A stretch of 9,247 bases of DNA, from contig USHT01000031.1 of assembly GCA_900554455.1 (NCBI GenBank), positions 1 through 9,247 of the forward strand. Reading direction: 5' to 3'. Position numbers and translations under genes: made by a program. The notes below the pieces were generated by a model that had not been told where the DNA came from, ran no database searches, and was given only the letters and a program-made list of their open reading frames with translations. Source of the stretch: an uncultured Collinsella sp. Lineage in GTDB: Bacteria > Actinomycetota > Coriobacteriia > Coriobacteriales > Coriobacteriaceae. Every line of letters starts with the position of its first letter. Positions within the stretch are counted from its first letter, which is position 1. This document shows, piece by piece, positions 1 through 6,562 of the stretch.

Positions 1-723
<723 letters not shown>

Positions 724-896
724 TTATGGGCCGGAATATACAAAATCTAAGTCAATTCATATAAGATTTCTTATTGCTGAGAGTTTAGGTTCTTAAATGC
801 GCAGGTAGATGCGCTGAATGAGTTCTCGGCAAATCTATTGAGATCTATGTAGAGATGGCTGAGGTTTGCGTCCGGGGGTGCCTGGGGGCCGTCTTG

Positions 897-1082
897 CGGA
901 AAGCTCATCCCGGTTTGAGCGTGGATTCCGGGTCGCAGTTTCCGTCTGAAGGCTCAACCGGAAACCGTATCCCGTTTTGAGAGCTGATACCGGCTCGCAT
1001 TTTCCGCTAGCGGGCCTAACCGGAAACTGCAACCCGTTTTTCGACAAAATAATGGGATGCGGTTTCCGCAAGCACGCTCAAT
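897..1082. repeat. Three tandem copies of a 62-bp hairpin-forming repeat
   Basis: Units run 897-958, 959-1020 and 1021-1082, exactly 62 bp apart. Each begins CGGAAANNNNATCCCG (third copy AACCCG) and carries TTTCCG about 42 bp later. Copies 1 and 2 agree at roughly three quarters of positions; copy 3 is more diverged in the middle. Within a unit the CGGAAA and TTTCCG ends can pair. In copy 3 bases 1021-1035 match the reverse complement of 1054-1068 at 13 of 15 positions. Pairing is also possible across unit boundaries: GTTTCCG 938-944 with CGGAAAC 959-965, and TTTCCG 1001-1006 with CGGAAA 1021-1026. The period is not a multiple of three, so a protein repeat is unlikely. It resembles a REP/BIME-type intergenic element in form; its family is not known to me. 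Confidence 0.8.
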
Positions 1083-1116
1083 CGCCCTATATTTCAAGTC
1101 ACCTTTAGCTAACATT

Positions 1117-1150
1117 TGCGCAGCTCAACGGCCCCACCTGCGCATTTTTT
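1117..1150 (+). terminator. Orphan Rho-independent terminator-like hairpin
   Basis: TGCGCAG (1117-1123) and CTGCGCA (1138-1144) form a perfect 7-bp stem with a 14-base loop, followed directly by six T (1145-1150). This is terminator geometry on the plus strand only; the other side has no T run. No plus-strand gene lies upstream within the window, so either an unannotated RNA ends here, or it insulates the ferredoxin gene, or the match is fortuitous. Confidence 0.55.
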
Positions 1151-1202
1151 AGTAAACCTTGGCATACTCGGCGAACGGTATGAAGATGCCGGTCAGAGGG
1201 TA

Positions 1203-1230
1203 TTGCAAACGGTCGCTCCCGTGGTATGTT
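1203..1230 (+). promoter_or_regulatory. Putative ferredoxin promoter (extended -10)
   Basis: TTGCAA (1203-1208) as -35, a 16-base spacer, then TATGTT (1225-1230) as -10, preceded by TGG, which gives an extended -10 (TGnTATGTT). Transcription would start near 1237, about 55 bases before the ATG. Each hexamer matches consensus at four of six positions. Confidence 0.5.
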
Positions 1231-1291
1231 TTTGCCCGAATCAAACCGGCGCGCATCGCCTGTAGCGTCGGTCAACAGAGAGGAAACTACC

Positions 1292-1477
1292 ATGGCTCAT
1301 CCCGTAATTGATGCCGACGAGTGCATCGCTTGTGGCGTTTGCGTCGACTCCTGCCCCGCTGGCGTTCTGGAGCTCCAGGACGTCGCTACCGTCGCCGACG
1401 AGGACTCCTGCGTCGCCTGTGGCGCTTGCCAGGACGCTTGCCCCGCCGGCGCGATCACCGAGATCGTCGAGGAGTAA
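1292..1477 (+). CDS. Small 2[4Fe-4S] ferredoxin (clostridial type)
   Basis: Soluble low-potential electron carrier of 61 residues. Two cluster-binding motifs of the form CxxCxxCxxxCP are complete: Cys11, 14, 17, 21 (CIACGVCVDSCP) and Cys40, 43, 46, 50 (CVACGACQDACP). The chain is very acidic, as is usual for these proteins, and the length is normal for the family. The ATG at 1292 is chosen because AGAGAGG (1277-1283) sits eight bases before it. A longer in-frame start at 1226 would lie inside the promoter -10 box. The gene appears monocistronic, with its own promoter upstream and a terminator at 1517-1556. Its redox partners (for instance pyruvate:ferredoxin oxidoreductase or hydrogenase) cannot be told from the context. 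Confidence 0.93.
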   Translation: MAHPVIDADECIACGVCVDSCPAGVLELQDVATVADEDSCVACGACQDACPAGAITEIVEE

Positions 1478-1516
1478 CAACTCCCCCACTTGCACACTCA
1501 AAAGTACACCGTGCAC

Positions 1517-1556
1517 AAAAAAGGAGGCTTCCGCATCGCCGCGGAGGCCTCCTTTT
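1517..1556. terminator. Bidirectional terminator between ferredoxin and nad operon
   Basis: Arms 1519-1534 and 1541-1556 pair over 16 bp with one G:U, around the six-base loop ATCGCC. The stem is followed by TTTT on the plus strand, and by TTTTTT on the minus strand (the A run at 1517-1522). It can therefore end both the ferredoxin transcript, 41 bases after its stop, and the convergent nad operon transcript, about 120 bases after the niaR stop. Confidence 0.88.
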
Positions 1557-1594
1557 GCATATGTGGGCAGCTAATTTGGAGCGGGACCCTTGGC

Positions 1595-1661
1595 AGTTGC
1601 GGTGGAATAGTTCCTGTTTTATGGCTTGGATGCCGATTTTAGGAACTATTTCACCGCAACT
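1595..1661. repeat. Long inverted repeat (21-bp arms) downstream of niaR
   Basis: Bases 1595-1615 and 1641-1661 are reverse complements at 20 of 21 positions; the exception still allows G:U pairing. The 25-base loop contains a small nested GGC...GCC stem. No T run follows on either strand, so it is not a classical terminator. It lies in the convergent space between the shared terminator and the niaR stop, in the 3' untranslated part of the nad operon message. It may be a small non-autonomous repeat or a message-stabilising hairpin. Confidence 0.8.
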
Positions 1662-1678
1662 TATAGATGCGGCGTCGA

Positions 1679-2224
1679 CTAGGACAAATCGTCCTCGTAG
1701 GGCATTAGGTCTGCCAGATAGCCCTTCTCTTTGAGCATGGCCTCGATCTCGTCGAGGGTTTGCTCGTCGTCCGCGGCAATGCGATGGAAATGATAGCCGC
1801 TCGTCACCGTTAGCAGCGGAAAGCTCTTGCCGCTCTCGATATCGCGCAGATAGCGCTCGACATCGCGGCGATTGCGGATGTCCAGATCAGCCGTGATCTT
1901 ACCGTACACGCGGTGATTGACGATCACGTTGAGCACGGCGCCGCCGGCGTCGACGATACTCGTGAGCTCATCGCCTGCCTGCTCCACGCTGTGGCGAACC
2001 TTGACCAAGCGCGTAGGCACGGCGGGGCTGCTGGGGGCCTCCTGCAGCACGTAGCCGCGGTTGGTCGCCACGATATCGTGCCCATCGGCGCGCAGCAGGG
2101 CGATGTCCTGCACCACGATCTGGCGGCTCACACCCACCTCGCGGGCAAGCGCGCTGCCCGATACGGGCCCCTTGGCCCCCTCGAGCACGGCCATGATGGC
2201 ACGGCGACGCTCGCGGGCGTTCAT
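1679..2224 (-). CDS. niaR: NiaR-type niacin-responsive repressor (HTH + 3H domain)
   Basis: DNA-binding repressor of NAD biosynthesis and niacin uptake genes, with nicotinate as expected co-repressor. The 181 residues show an N-terminal winged helix-turn-helix (about 5-60), with the recognition region SGSALAREVGVSRQIVVQDI followed by ATNRGYVL. A C-terminal 3H domain (about 70-170) follows. His78, Glu86, His145 and His147 (KVRHSVEQAGDE, GYHFHR) match the spacing I recall for the metal ligands of Thermotoga TM1602, and His104 lies in VNHRVYG. The ATG overlaps the nadC stop by one base (TAATG), so translation is probably coupled. As last gene of the nadABC operon, behind a palindromic operator at 5588-5631, it should repress its own transcript. 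An alternative name for the family is YrxA. Confidence 0.92.
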   Translation of the reverse strand: MNARERRRAIMAVLEGAKGPVSGSALAREVGVSRQIVVQDIALLRADGHDIVATNRGYVLQEAPSSPAVPTRLVKVRHSVEQAGDELTSIVDAGGAVLNVIVNHRVYGKITADLDIRNRRDVERYLRDIESGKSFPLLTVTSGYHFHRIAADDEQTLDEIEAMLKEKGYLADLMPYEDDLS

Positions 2225-3084
2225 TATTTACCGTCCAGCAGACGCAGGTGCTTAAGCGAGAGGTCGAGGATCGGCGCGGAGTGCGTCAGGGCGCCCGAGC
2301 TAATAAAGTCAACGCCCAGGTCGGCAAGCGCGCGGATATTGCTGGCATCCACGTTGCCCGAGCACTCGGTCTTGGCGCGGCCGGCGATAAGTTCAATAGC
2401 GGCGGCCATGTCGTCATGGGTCATGTTGTCGAACATGATGATGTCGGCGCCGGCCTCCACGGCCTCGCGCACCATGTCCAGGTTCTCGCACTCGATCTCG
2501 ACCGTCGTGGTAAACGATGCATGGGCGCGCGCCATCTCGATCGCGCGCGTCACGCCACCGGCGGCATCGATGTGGTTGTCCTTGAGCATGACGGCCGTCG
2601 ACAGGTTATAACGGTGGTTGCTGCCGCCGCCAATCTCGACCGCCGCCTTCTCAAACACGCGCATGCCCGGCGTGGTCTTGCGCGTGTCGACGAGCACGGT
2701 CTTGGTTCCCTCGAGCGCCGCGGCCATGCTGTGCGTATAGGTAGCGATGCCGCTCATGCGCTGCAGGTAGTTGAGCGCCACGCGCTCACCCGAAAGCAGC
2801 ACACGCGCATCGCCGCGCACCTGACCCACGTGGTCGCCGGCATGCACCTCGTCACCGTCGGCAACGTCGAGCAGCACCGAGCTCTGCGAATCCAGCAGCT
2901 CAAAGGTGCGGGCAAACACATCCAAGCCGGCGATAATGCCGTCGGCCTTGGCGATAAGCTCCACCGTGGCGGGGCGCGCCGTGGGACACACGCTCGCCGT
3001 GCTCACGTCCTCAAACGTAATGTCCTCGCGCAGAGCCTGCAGAATCAGATCATCGACGACGAGCTTCATGGTAATGGGATTCAT
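2224..3084 (-). CDS. nadC: Nicotinate-nucleotide pyrophosphorylase (quinolinate phosphoribosyltransferase)
   Basis: Cytosolic enzyme (EC 2.4.2.19) converting quinolinate and PRPP to nicotinate mononucleotide, CO2 and pyrophosphate, the step after NadA and NadB. The 286 residues are a normal full length. Seen in order: the N-terminal domain; ERVALNYLQRMSGIAT (100-115); the substrate-phosphate motif DTRKTTPGMR (133-142) with Arg135 and Lys136; GGGSNHRYNLSTAVMLKDNH (152-171) with His157, Arg158 and Lys168; VEIECEN (195-201); MFDN (217-220); and ECSGN (240-244). The ATG at 3084 has GGAGGAG six bases before it (3091-3097); the second Met, five codons in, is too far from that site. The start lies three bases after the nadB stop, and the stop overlaps the niaR ATG, so the genes are tightly coupled. 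Confidence 0.97.
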   Translation of the reverse strand: MNPITMKLVVDDLILQALREDITFEDVSTASVCPTARPATVELIAKADGIIAGLDVFARTFELLDSQSSVLLDVADGDEVHAGDHVGQVRGDARVLLSGERVALNYLQRMSGIATYTHSMAAALEGTKTVLVDTRKTTPGMRVFEKAAVEIGGGSNHRYNLSTAVMLKDNHIDAAGGVTRAIEMARAHASFTTTVEIECENLDMVREAVEAGADIIMFDNMTHDDMAAAIELIAGRAKTECSGNVDASNIRALADLGVDFISSGALTHSAPILDLSLKHLRLLDGK

Positions 3085-3087
3085 GGT

Positions 3088-4464
3088 CTACTCCTCCACG
3101 GCCTGCGTGCCGGCGGCACGGGCCAAATCATCGATTGCCAGGGTGTCGGCGCCCAGGGCGCGATGACGGCCATCGAGCGCGGGATCGCCTGTCTGCTCCA
3201 CGGCCAGTGACTCGCCGGTACGCATATACCACGCGGCGCGACGACCCCAGACCAGCGCCTCGAGCAGGCTGTTTGAAGCCAGGCGGTTCTTGCCGTGAAC
3301 GCCGTTGCAGGCCGTCTCGCCGGCGGCGTAGAGCTCGGGCATCGAGGTGCGACCGTCCTTGTCGACCCACACGCCGCCCATAAAGTAGTGCTGCGTGGGC
3401 GTAACGGGGATGGGCTCGTCCAAGATGTCGCGGCCGTCCTCCAGGCAGCGCGCGCGGATATTGGCAAAGTGCCCGGTCACCACGTCGCGCTCGACGGGGG
3501 CAAAGCTCAGCCACTCGTGCTCGGTGTCATCCTGCTTCATCTGCTCGCGGATGGCGGCGGCGACCACATCGCGCGGCTGCAACTCGTCGGTAAAACGCTC
3601 GCCGGCGGCGTTGAGCAAAATCGCGCCCTCGCCGCGGCAGCTCTCGCTGATCAGGAACGTGCGACCCGGCTGCGGCGAGAACAGACCCGTGGGATGGATC
3701 TGCACGTAGTCCAGGTGCTCCATCTTAATGCCATGCTCCTGAGCGATGTAGCAGGCGTCGCCCGTGAGCTGCGGGTAGTTGGTCGAGTGGTCGTACACGC
3801 CGCCAATGCCACCCGTCGCCCACAGCGTGTGGCGGGCATGGATCTTAAACGGCTTACCGGCATGCACGCCCTCAACGGCATTTGCCAGCTCGTCGGCGGG
3901 GCGAACCGAGTTGTCCTCGTCCACGGCTACGGCGACGACGCCGGTGCACACCGTGGCGCCATCGCGCTCGCCCGTTAGGATGTCGGTCATGGCCACGTGC
4001 TCCAAAATCTGCACGTTGTCCAGCTTGCGGACGGCCTGGAGCAGCTTAGTCGTGATCTCCTTGCCGGTGATGTCGGCATGGAAGGCGATGCGCGGACGGC
4101 TATGCGCGCCCTCGCGGGTAAAGTCGAGGCTGCCGTCAGCCCTGCGCTCAAAATCCACGCCCATGGCCAGCAGGTCGTTGATGACCGAGCGGCTCGAGCG
4201 AATCATGATGTCGACGCTCTCGCGGCGGTTCTCGTAGTGACCGGCGTGCATGGTGTCCTCAAAGAAGGCATCATAGTCCGAGCCCTCGGGCAGCACGCAG
4301 ATGCCGCCCTGCGCGAGCATCGAATCGCACTCGTCGACAGCACCCTTGGAAAGCATAATCACGCGCGTGCTCGTCGGCAGGTTGAGAGCTGCGTACAGGC
4401 CCGCCACGCCGCAGCCGGCAATGACGACGTCGCACTCCATATCGGGGTATTGCTTGGTTTCCAC
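3088..4464 (-). CDS. nadB: L-aspartate oxidase, short form with GTG start
   Basis: FAD flavoprotein (EC 1.4.3.16) oxidising L-aspartate to iminoaspartate for NadA; in an anaerobe fumarate is the likely electron acceptor. The 458 residues contain the dinucleotide motif DVVIAGCGVAGLYAA (12-26) with GxGxxG at 17-22. SMLAQGGICV (48-57), QIHPTGLF (255-262), ESCRGEGAILLNAAGERF (274-291), TQHYFMGGVWVDKDGR (357-372) and HGKNRLASNSLLEALVWG (390-407) follow. His257, Arg277, His359 and Arg394 sit where I place the active-site residues of E. coli NadB. Only about 50 residues follow the ASNSLLE motif, so the C-terminal helical domain of the 530-540-residue enzymes is absent. GTG 4462-4464 is chosen because AAAGGAGAGG lies six bases upstream; the open frame to 4851 only overlaps nadA. 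Confidence 0.93.
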   Translation of the reverse strand: METKQYPDMECDVVIAGCGVAGLYAALNLPTSTRVIMLSKGAVDECDSMLAQGGICVLPEGSDYDAFFEDTMHAGHYENRRESVDIMIRSSRSVINDLLAMGVDFERRADGSLDFTREGAHSRPRIAFHADITGKEITTKLLQAVRKLDNVQILEHVAMTDILTGERDGATVCTGVVAVAVDEDNSVRPADELANAVEGVHAGKPFKIHARHTLWATGGIGGVYDHSTNYPQLTGDACYIAQEHGIKMEHLDYVQIHPTGLFSPQPGRTFLISESCRGEGAILLNAAGERFTDELQPRDVVAAAIREQMKQDDTEHEWLSFAPVERDVVTGHFANIRARCLEDGRDILDEPIPVTPTQHYFMGGVWVDKDGRTSMPELYAAGETACNGVHGKNRLASNSLLEALVWGRRAAWYMRTGESLAVEQTGDPALDGRHRALGADTLAIDDLARAAGTQAVEE

Positions 4465-4470
4465 AGGAAT

Positions 4471-4480
4471 CCTCTCCTTT
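4471..4480 (-). promoter_or_regulatory. Ribosome binding site that fixes the nadB GTG start
   Basis: AAAGGAGAGG on the minus strand, six bases before GTG (4464). The next in-frame ATG lies eight codons further in and has no ribosome site of its own, so GTG is the better start. Confidence 0.75.
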
Positions 4481-4482
4481 GT

Positions 4483-4517
4483 AATGTGACATAAGGAACC
4501 GTCCCTCATGCCACATT
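4483..4517. repeat. REP-like inverted repeat between nadA and nadB
   Basis: AATGTGACAT (4483-4492) and ATGCCACATT (4508-4517) pair at nine of ten positions, and the mismatch allows G:U in one orientation. The 15-base loop AAGGAACCGTCCCTC can add an inner AGG/CCT stem. It fills most of the 56-base gap between nadA stop and nadB start, in an operon whose other junctions are 3 bases or overlapping. It is therefore either an inserted small repeat or an intra-operon RNA processing or attenuation hairpin. No T run follows. Confidence 0.7.
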
Positions 4518-4520
4518 GTT

Positions 4521-5546
4521 CTAGCGCGCTGCGTACTCGAGCATACGGTCGAGCGTGAGCTTGGCCTGGTCTGCTGCCTCGTCCGAGACGCCAATCTGCA
4601 CCTCGCCCTCGCCCGTCTCCAGGCAGCGCACGAGCTTTTCGAGCGTGATGAGATCCATGTTGACGCAGGTGGGCTGCACCGCGGGGAAGTAGAACTTCTT
4701 GCCGGTGCCCTGGCAGCGGCGCTCGAGCTCGTAGAGCACGCCGCGGACCGTCACGATGATGAATTCGCTGGCGTCCGACTCCTCGGCATACTTGATGATG
4801 CCGGCGGTGGAGCCGATGTAGTCGGCCTCGGCCAGCACATCGGCTTTGCACTCGGGATGCGCCAGTACGAGCGCGTCGGGGTGGGCCTCCGTCGCGTCGA
4901 CGATCTGCTCGACGGTGATGATGTGGTGGCGCGGGCAGTAGCCCTTGTTGAGAATGACGTGCTTTTGCGGCACCTGCTCGGCTACGAAGCGGCCCAAGTT
5001 TTGATCGGGGATGAACAGGACATGCTGCTGCGGCAGCTCAGACACGATCTTGACGGCGTTGGAGCTGGTGACACACACATCACTCCAGCTCTTGATCTCA
5101 ACCGTGGAGTTGACGTAGCACACCACGGTCAGGTCGTCGCCGTACTCGGCGCGAGCGGCGTCGACCGTCTCACGCTTGACCATATGAGCCATGGGGCAAT
5201 CCGCGCCCGGCTCGGGCAGCAGCACGGTCTTGGTGGGGTTGAGCAGCTTGGCGCTCTCGCCCATAAACTCCACGCCGCACAGCACGATGGTCTGCTGCGG
5301 CAGGCTCTTGGCAAGCTTTGCCAGGTAGAAGCTGTCGCCGACGTAATCGGCCACAGCCTGGACCTCGGGTGCCACGTAATAGTGTGCCAGGATCACCGCG
5401 TCGCGTTTGGTTTTAAGTTGCTGAATGGCCTCGACGAGCTCTGCGGGCACCAATGCCGCGCGCTCCGTTGCCGTCGTTGCCGATGCCAGGCCGGCCGCAA
5501 TGTCGCGTGCAAGCTCCGATGCATCCATCTTCGCGCTCTGTGCCAT
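4521..5546 (-). CDS. nadA: Quinolinate synthase A, [4Fe-4S] enzyme
   Basis: Cytosolic iron-sulfur enzyme (EC 2.5.1.72) condensing iminoaspartate with dihydroxyacetone phosphate to quinolinate. The 341 residues include AHYYVAPEVQAVADYVGDS (about 54-72). The three expected cluster ligands are present: Cys90 (VLCGVEFMGESAK), Cys204 (NKGYCPRHH) and Cys294 (QPTCVNM). Other family motifs are LLPEPGADCPMA (109-120), CYVNSTVEIKSWSD (143-156), FIPDQNLGRF (178-187), LAHPECKADVLAEADYIGST (228-247) and the nearby Gly-Ser-Thr loop. ATG 5546 is preferred over the adjacent TTG at 5549 because AGAGAGGGG (5552-5560) is then five bases away. The N-terminal 35-40 residues are an Ala-rich extension. It is first gene of the nad operon, about 30 bases behind a predicted transcription start and just downstream of the NiaR operator. 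Confidence 0.97.
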   Translation of the reverse strand: MAQSAKMDASELARDIAAGLASATTATERAALVPAELVEAIQQLKTKRDAVILAHYYVAPEVQAVADYVGDSFYLAKLAKSLPQQTIVLCGVEFMGESAKLLNPTKTVLLPEPGADCPMAHMVKRETVDAARAEYGDDLTVVCYVNSTVEIKSWSDVCVTSSNAVKIVSELPQQHVLFIPDQNLGRFVAEQVPQKHVILNKGYCPRHHIITVEQIVDATEAHPDALVLAHPECKADVLAEADYIGSTAGIIKYAEESDASEFIIVTVRGVLYELERRCQGTGKKFYFPAVQPTCVNMDLITLEKLVRCLETGEGEVQIGVSDEAADQAKLTLDRMLEYAAR

Positions 5547-5581
5547 CAAGGCCCCTCTCTTTTGGCGAATCTTGGGGCTTT

Positions 5582-5610
5582 AGTATGACACCTAGGTTTA
5601 CAGCTGACAA
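5582..5610 (-). promoter_or_regulatory. Promoter of the nadA-nadB-nadC-niaR operon
   Basis: On the minus strand, -35 TTGTCA (plus 5605-5610, five of six to consensus), an exact 17-base spacer, and -10 CATACT (plus 5582-5587, four of six). Transcription would begin near 5575, leaving a leader of about 30 bases to the nadA ATG. Confidence 0.65.
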
Positions 5611-5631
5611 GACAGCTGTAAACCTAGGTGT
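5588..5631. promoter_or_regulatory. Predicted NiaR operator: perfect 44-bp palindrome
   Basis: ACACCTAGGTTTACAGCTG (5588-5606) and its exact reverse complement (5613-5631) flank a six-base centre ACAAGA. The inner part, TTTACAGCTG...CAGCTGTAAA, resembles the NiaR boxes described for gram-positive bacteria as I remember them (A/T-flanked ACA...TGT around a CTTG-like centre). The palindrome covers the -35 and whole spacer of the nadA promoter, so a bound dimer would block RNA polymerase. The assignment follows from symmetry, position and the presence of niaR in the operon. Confidence 0.82.
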
Positions 5632-5769
5632 AAAGTTGAAATAAAGATTCAATCATGTGGCAGGTCCATTTTCGAACTGGCAAGCTGAGGATAGCTGAGC
5701 TCTCGATGGCGCAGGAGGCATCTTTCGCCACCGCAATACCGCTTGGCGCGAGTTGCACGCCGTGGGGCG

Positions 5770-5804
5770 CAAACGGTCCGCACCCCCACAAGCGGTCCGC
5801 ACCC
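5770..5804. repeat. Direct repeat ahead of the LytTR operon, possible regulator site
   Basis: Two 16-mers, CAAACGGTCCGCACCC (5770-5785) and CAAGCGGTCCGCACCC (5789-5804), differ at one position and start 19 bp apart, about two helix turns. They end 35 bases before the regulator ATG. LytTR regulators typically bind paired direct repeats on one face of the helix, so this is a candidate autoregulatory site. I cannot place a convincing -35/-10 pair beside it. Confidence 0.5.
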
Positions 5805-5839
5805 AATGTGGCAAAATCGAACTACTAAGGGGGCTTAGA

Positions 5840-6562
5840 ATGCTCAAGATTATTGCCTGCGACGATGACGTCGCTTTTCTAGATAGACTGCACCGGATGA
5901 TCGACCGTTGGTCGAGCGAGACGGGCACGGCGGTCGATGTTGCGCTCGTCACGCGCGGCGAGGACCTGCTGGCCCGCCATGCCGCATCGCGCGCCGACAT
6001 CATCTTGCTCGATATGATCATGCCGCTCGTCAACGGCATGGACACCGCACGCGAACTGCGCCAGGCCGACACCGCCGTGCGCCTGGTGTTCCTCACCTCG
6101 TCGCCCGAGTTCGCGCTGGAATCCTACGAGGTCCGCGCCTTCGACTATCTGCTCAAGCCCGTGACTTACGAACGCCTGGCGCGATTACTCGACGAGCTTT
6201 CGAGCATGCGCCCGGCGGCAACCGACGAGCTCGTGATCAAAACTTCCTTTGGCTACCACGCCCTGCGCCTGTCCGACATCGAATATGCCGAGGCGCGCAA
6301 CAAGCACGTGGTCTTCCACCTGCGCGACGGACGCGATATCGAGGCACTCGAGTCGTTCCGCAGCGTCGAGGACCGCTTGGAGCAAAACGCGGTCTTCTTT
6401 AAATGCCACCGCAGCTACCAGGTCAACCTGCGCAATATCGATCACTTTAACCGCACGGACATCGTCATGCGCTCGGGCGCGTGCATCCCGCTTTCGCGCA
6501 GCTGCAAGCAGGGATTCCAAGACGCCTACTTTGCGGCGCGCTTTGAGGGTGGGAGACACTGA
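5840..6562 (+). CDS. LytTR-family response regulator
   Basis: Transcription factor of 240 residues with the AgrA/LytR architecture. The receiver domain (about 2-122) has the acidic pair Asp8/Asp9, phospho-acceptor Asp58 (IILLDMIMPLVNG), Thr86/Ser87 (VFLTSS) and Lys106 (DYLLKPVTYE). The LytTR DNA-binding domain (about 130-232) has the conserved features IEYAEARNKHVVFHL, FRSVEDRL and FFKCHRSYQVNLRNI. ATG 5840 is chosen because AAGGGGG (5827-5833) is six bases upstream and the receiver domain begins at once; upstream in-frame starts add an unrelated tail. Its stop overlaps the kinase ATG by one base, so the two form a translationally coupled pair. Target genes are not visible beyond possible self-control through the direct repeat upstream. 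Confidence 0.94.
   Translation: MLKIIACDDDVAFLDRLHRMIDRWSSETGTAVDVALVTRGEDLLARHAASRADIILLDMIMPLVNGMDTARELRQADTAVRLVFLTSSPEFALESYEVRAFDYLLKPVTYERLARLLDELSSMRPAATDELVIKTSFGYHALRLSDIEYAEARNKHVVFHLRDGRDIEALESFRSVEDRLEQNAVFFKCHRSYQVNLRNIDHFNRTDIVMRSGACIPLSRSCKQGFQDAYFAARFEGGRH

Noticed and set aside
835..1071. Minus-strand open frame of 78 codons across the 62-bp repeats
   Set aside because: The repeat period is not a multiple of three, so the frame rotates between copies. There is no ribosome site and no conserved protein pattern.
897..1082. Possible short CRISPR array
   Set aside because: The units are contiguous and diverged along their whole length. There is no short invariant repeat with distinct spacers and no cas gene nearby.
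4465..4851. N-terminal extension of nadB to 4851
   Set aside because: It would overlap most of the nadA 3' end in another frame, its translation is Arg/His-rich and unlike NadB, and a good ribosome site marks the GTG at 4464.
5624..5806. Small minus-strand open frame that might be a signal peptide gene for the LytTR system
   Set aside because: It starts with TTG without a ribosome site, overlaps the nad operator and direct repeats, and has no leader or export-motif features.
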